NCBI GenBank assembly: GCA_033977485.1
Contig: CM066988.1
Coordinates: 8,287,501-8,351,500, forward strand
Direction of reading: 5' to 3'
Length of the DNA stretch: 64,000 nt
Source: Hydrangea macrophylla
Taxonomy: Eukaryota; Streptophyta; Magnoliopsida; Cornales; Hydrangeaceae
Every line of letters starts with the position of its first letter. Positions within the stretch are counted from its first letter, which is position 1. Below the pieces are notes generated by a model, which was not told the DNA's origin, made no database searches, and saw nothing but the letters and a program-made list of their open reading frames with translations. The position numbers were made by a program, and so were the translations under genes. This document shows positions 61,478 to 64,000 of this stretch, piece after piece.

Positions 61478-61595
61478 TAGTTGATCGAACTTAGTTCAAT
61501 CGATCGAAAATAGTTTTGCTCAATCGATTGAAACGCCTTCGATCGATCGAACCTAGCTTTACTTCAATCAATTGAAATGAGTTCAATCGATCGAA
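61478..61595. repeat. Palindrome cluster 3
   Basis: Six sites at about 61478, 61495, 61519, 61538, 61563 and 61582 with spacing 17-25 bp; four contain ATCGATCGA or AATCGATTG in full. Confidence 0.85.
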
Positions 61596-61899
61596 CTTGA
61601 CAGAATGTCAAATGTTTAGTTTGTTTATATCTGATGAACTATTAACCTACTTATTATCACGCGTTGATGTTGAGAAGCTGTATTGGAATAATACACACGC
61701 GGAATAATGGACTTAATGTATTGAATAGTGGAACCAATTGTATGATAATGGTATAATGTTGTAAATCAAAATGAGAAGCTAATGTGCATAGTAGTGGGTC
61801 TGTCAACCGTGGAGGTCGATACTATTTATAATAGTGCGTATGAATACGGTCGTTAAGATCGTATGATGTCGGATGTGGAATCCCAAGGTGTAGGGATAG

Positions 61900-62370
61900 G
61901 ATCGGGACTACGTGTCAGGGCGAAACATAATAGAGTTGGACTACGTGTCAGGTATACGTATGATAGAGTTGGACTACGTGTTAGGTTTGACGTACGATGG
62001 AGTTGGACTGCATGTCGGATTGGGAGGTTATGCGATGTAGGACTTCGTGTCGAGATTAATATATTAGGGCTGGTGGCCGTAATGTTTTGGGGTTGGAGTA
62101 CCGTAGTAGCATCTTAGGGCTACATACTGTCATAGTATAATAGAGCTATGTGCTGAGGTATTAAGGAGCTGAGTGTTGTAGTATTTATAAGTGTTGTAGT
62201 ATTACTGAGTGTTGTAGTATTGCTAAGTGATGTGGAATTGCTAAGTGATATGACATTGCTGAGTGTTGTGGGATTTCTAAGTGATGTGATACTCTGGAGC
62301 CGAGTGGTGTGAGATCATGGAGCTGAGTGCTATAGTATGATGGAGCTGAGTGTTGTGGGATTGTTGAGCT
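61900..62370. repeat. Short degenerate tandem repeats
   Basis: 61900-62010 has three units of about 39 bp around 'gagttggactacgtgt'. 62170-62370 has units of 18-22 bp around 'attgctaagtgatgtg' / 'gagctgagtgttgt'. There is no open frame through them beyond a short chance one. Confidence 0.75.
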
Positions 62371-64000
62371 AAGTACTATATTATATCAGGGCACGTTGTT
62401 CATATTATATCAGGGGGGTGTTGGTTATATCAAATCAGGGTAGGTTGGCTGGAACGTTAGGGTTGTGTGTCAGAGTTTGACAGATCATAGGTATGGGACT
62501 ATATGTCTAATATGGACCCAAGGGTCTATGTTATATTTAGGATGGATTGGGATGACGTCCGTTATTATATATTGAGTTGGTGCATACATGCATGCGAACG
62601 AGGAGATGATCCTTTTATTGATGCTGTTGTTTTATATACTGTAAATCTATAGATACTCTATTAATATTTACATTTACTCGGTATAACACCCGCATTTGTG
62701 TTATTGCATTCCATTGCATTGTCATGCATGATAATGTGATGTGGCGCGTCATATGACACATGATTGGGTGAGTTTTGACTCATGAGTTGATTTGGGTGTC
62801 TGTATTAGAGAACCCTTTGAAACTGTTGTGATTGAGGATTTATTGTTTGTGAAGTCGCTCCGAGTATGAGACGGTCACTGAGGAACATTTTAAATGTTTA
62901 TCTGAAAATAAATGTTTACCTGTGTATTTCAATATCTGTATTATTTTCTGTTTTAGAATTTATTTCTGTTGTTAGATTTAGTATCCTGGTGAGGACGAAT
63001 GAACACGCTATTAATTTTGTAGGCTAATTAGCAACTTTGGAAACGTCATATAGAAATTCGCGTTTTAGCGACCAAACGAAACTTAGTCGAAAACTTTTAT
63101 AATTTTGAAGTTTCACTTATAAAGCTATGAATTAGCTGTGTAGAAAGTTTCAGAGGCTGATTAGAAGTTTGGAAAACTCGTGGGGAGGTAAACGTAATTC
63201 CCGAGAGTTTTGCCTATATATAGATAGAGATGGTTGAGATATTTTCAGAACTTCTAACCTAAATTCCAAAAGGAGGCCAAAGGGGAGGCCAAAGGGAGAA
63301 TTAGTTGCTTAGAGCTTTGCGACGCCAAACGACGGATTTCTGCCCGTTTATTTTCTCCTAGATTTCATATTCGAGCTCCTCGAGGTAAGAGCTTCGTTTT
63401 GATACCTATTAGGGCCTGTTTGGCTAAGTTTTCCGAAAAGTTATTTTCTAGAATTTTTTCATAAAAGTTGATAAATAGAATTTTGATCCATAGAAATTGT
63501 ACTAGACGGACTTCTGCACGTTCTTTGTGCACGGGTTTTCTTCAGATTGAATTATAGGAGCGTTATTCGGAGGTGAATGATTCAACTATGTTTTTGGAAT
63601 GATTTCTTGACATGTATTCATGTTTTGTATGAATAGCATGCATTAATTCTTAGAGATATATTGTGTAGTTCATATTGGGCATTTATATTGATAAGTAGGC
63701 TCAATAGCACGGTGATATGTTTTGATTACCGCGAGTATGGTGATATGTATTTGAGCATGTTAAGTTGCTTATTTGGGTCAGAAGGAGCACGTGGTCACCG
63801 TGCCATTTTGTGGAGCCGATATAGGCATTAAGGTTGCACGATTGAAGAGAAGAATCGTGGGTCTTACCCTTTCGCGTGGACTTATTGGCGAGGAGTCGCG
63901 AATTGGGAGTATGGACGGGCACGTGAGTCTCCGGCAACTAGTATGAAATGTAGAGATGTGAATGCAGACATGTTTATCATTCATGTACATATGTTGATTT
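62371..64000. other. Right end of window, unclassified repeat-like sequence
   Basis: 63001-63420 contains a TATA-like 'gcctatatatagatag' (about 63212) and a leader ending in a donor-like 'cgaggtaagag' (63380), which could be part of an LTR or of a gene promoter on the plus strand. 63415 'gggcctgtttggc' may start a hAT-like element. I cannot assign a gene. Confidence 0.3.

Noticed and set aside
60119..61595. Reading the palindrome clusters as a CRISPR or a simple tandem satellite
   Set aside because: The repeat is a 10-14 bp palindrome with changing spacers and three separated clusters, which fits neither.

Overview
The window reads as nuclear DNA of a eudicot plant. It is AT-rich and packed with plant-type transposable elements (short-LTR Copia elements, TRIMs, MITEs, a Pack-MULE, PIF/Harbinger-like and hAT-like units). 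It carries one host gene that I can follow end to end. The genus cannot be fixed from the sequence; a large-genome woody eudicot is only a guess.

The gene lies on the minus strand. I reconstruct 22 coding exons from the ATG at 58279 down to the TGA at 2818. They encode a 749-residue cleavage stimulation factor subunit 77 (CSTF77, the plant CstF-77 / suppressor-of-forked orthologue), a HAT-repeat scaffold of the mRNA 3'-end cleavage and polyadenylation machinery. Every exon junction keeps frame and the protein has the length and C-terminal organisation expected of the family, so the gene looks intact. About 2.25 kb of coding sequence is spread over 55.5 kb, and nearly all the excess is transposon DNA in introns.

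Layout, left to right. 1-1700: a ~275-bp tandem repeat with a head-to-head inversion, downstream of the gene. 2645-2752: a MITE-like hairpin just after the stop codon. 2818-5785: exons 22-20, with a MULE-type MITE and a plus-strand Copia 3' end in the introns. 7123-12290: Copia element A in intron 19, itself hit by a hAT-type element and a MULE-type MITE. 13599-13956: exons 19 and 18. 14156-15850: a Pack-MULE carrying fragments of a DUF659/BED-type (domesticated hAT) gene. 15960-20739: two related PIF/Harbinger-like units. 21474-28004: exons 17-13, with a Stowaway MITE and a TRIM. 28901-39526: Copia element B in intron 12, with a second Copia (B2, 30321-35749) inserted in its reverse transcriptase. 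40222-41096: exons 12-10. 41781-46928: Copia C in intron 9. 47964-58279: exons 9-1, with further TRIMs and MITEs and a probable solo LTR. 58280-64000: 5' flank, with a MITE, clusters of ATCGAT-centred palindromes, microsatellites and short degenerate tandem repeats, and no recognisable gene.

Points that stand out: all four near-complete Copia elements sit in the sense direction inside a polyadenylation-factor gene. The outer element of the nest has identical LTRs while the younger inner element has five differences. There is a GC-AG intron, a Pack-MULE with captured coding sequence, a small TRIM family in the introns, and about twenty phased palindromes upstream.
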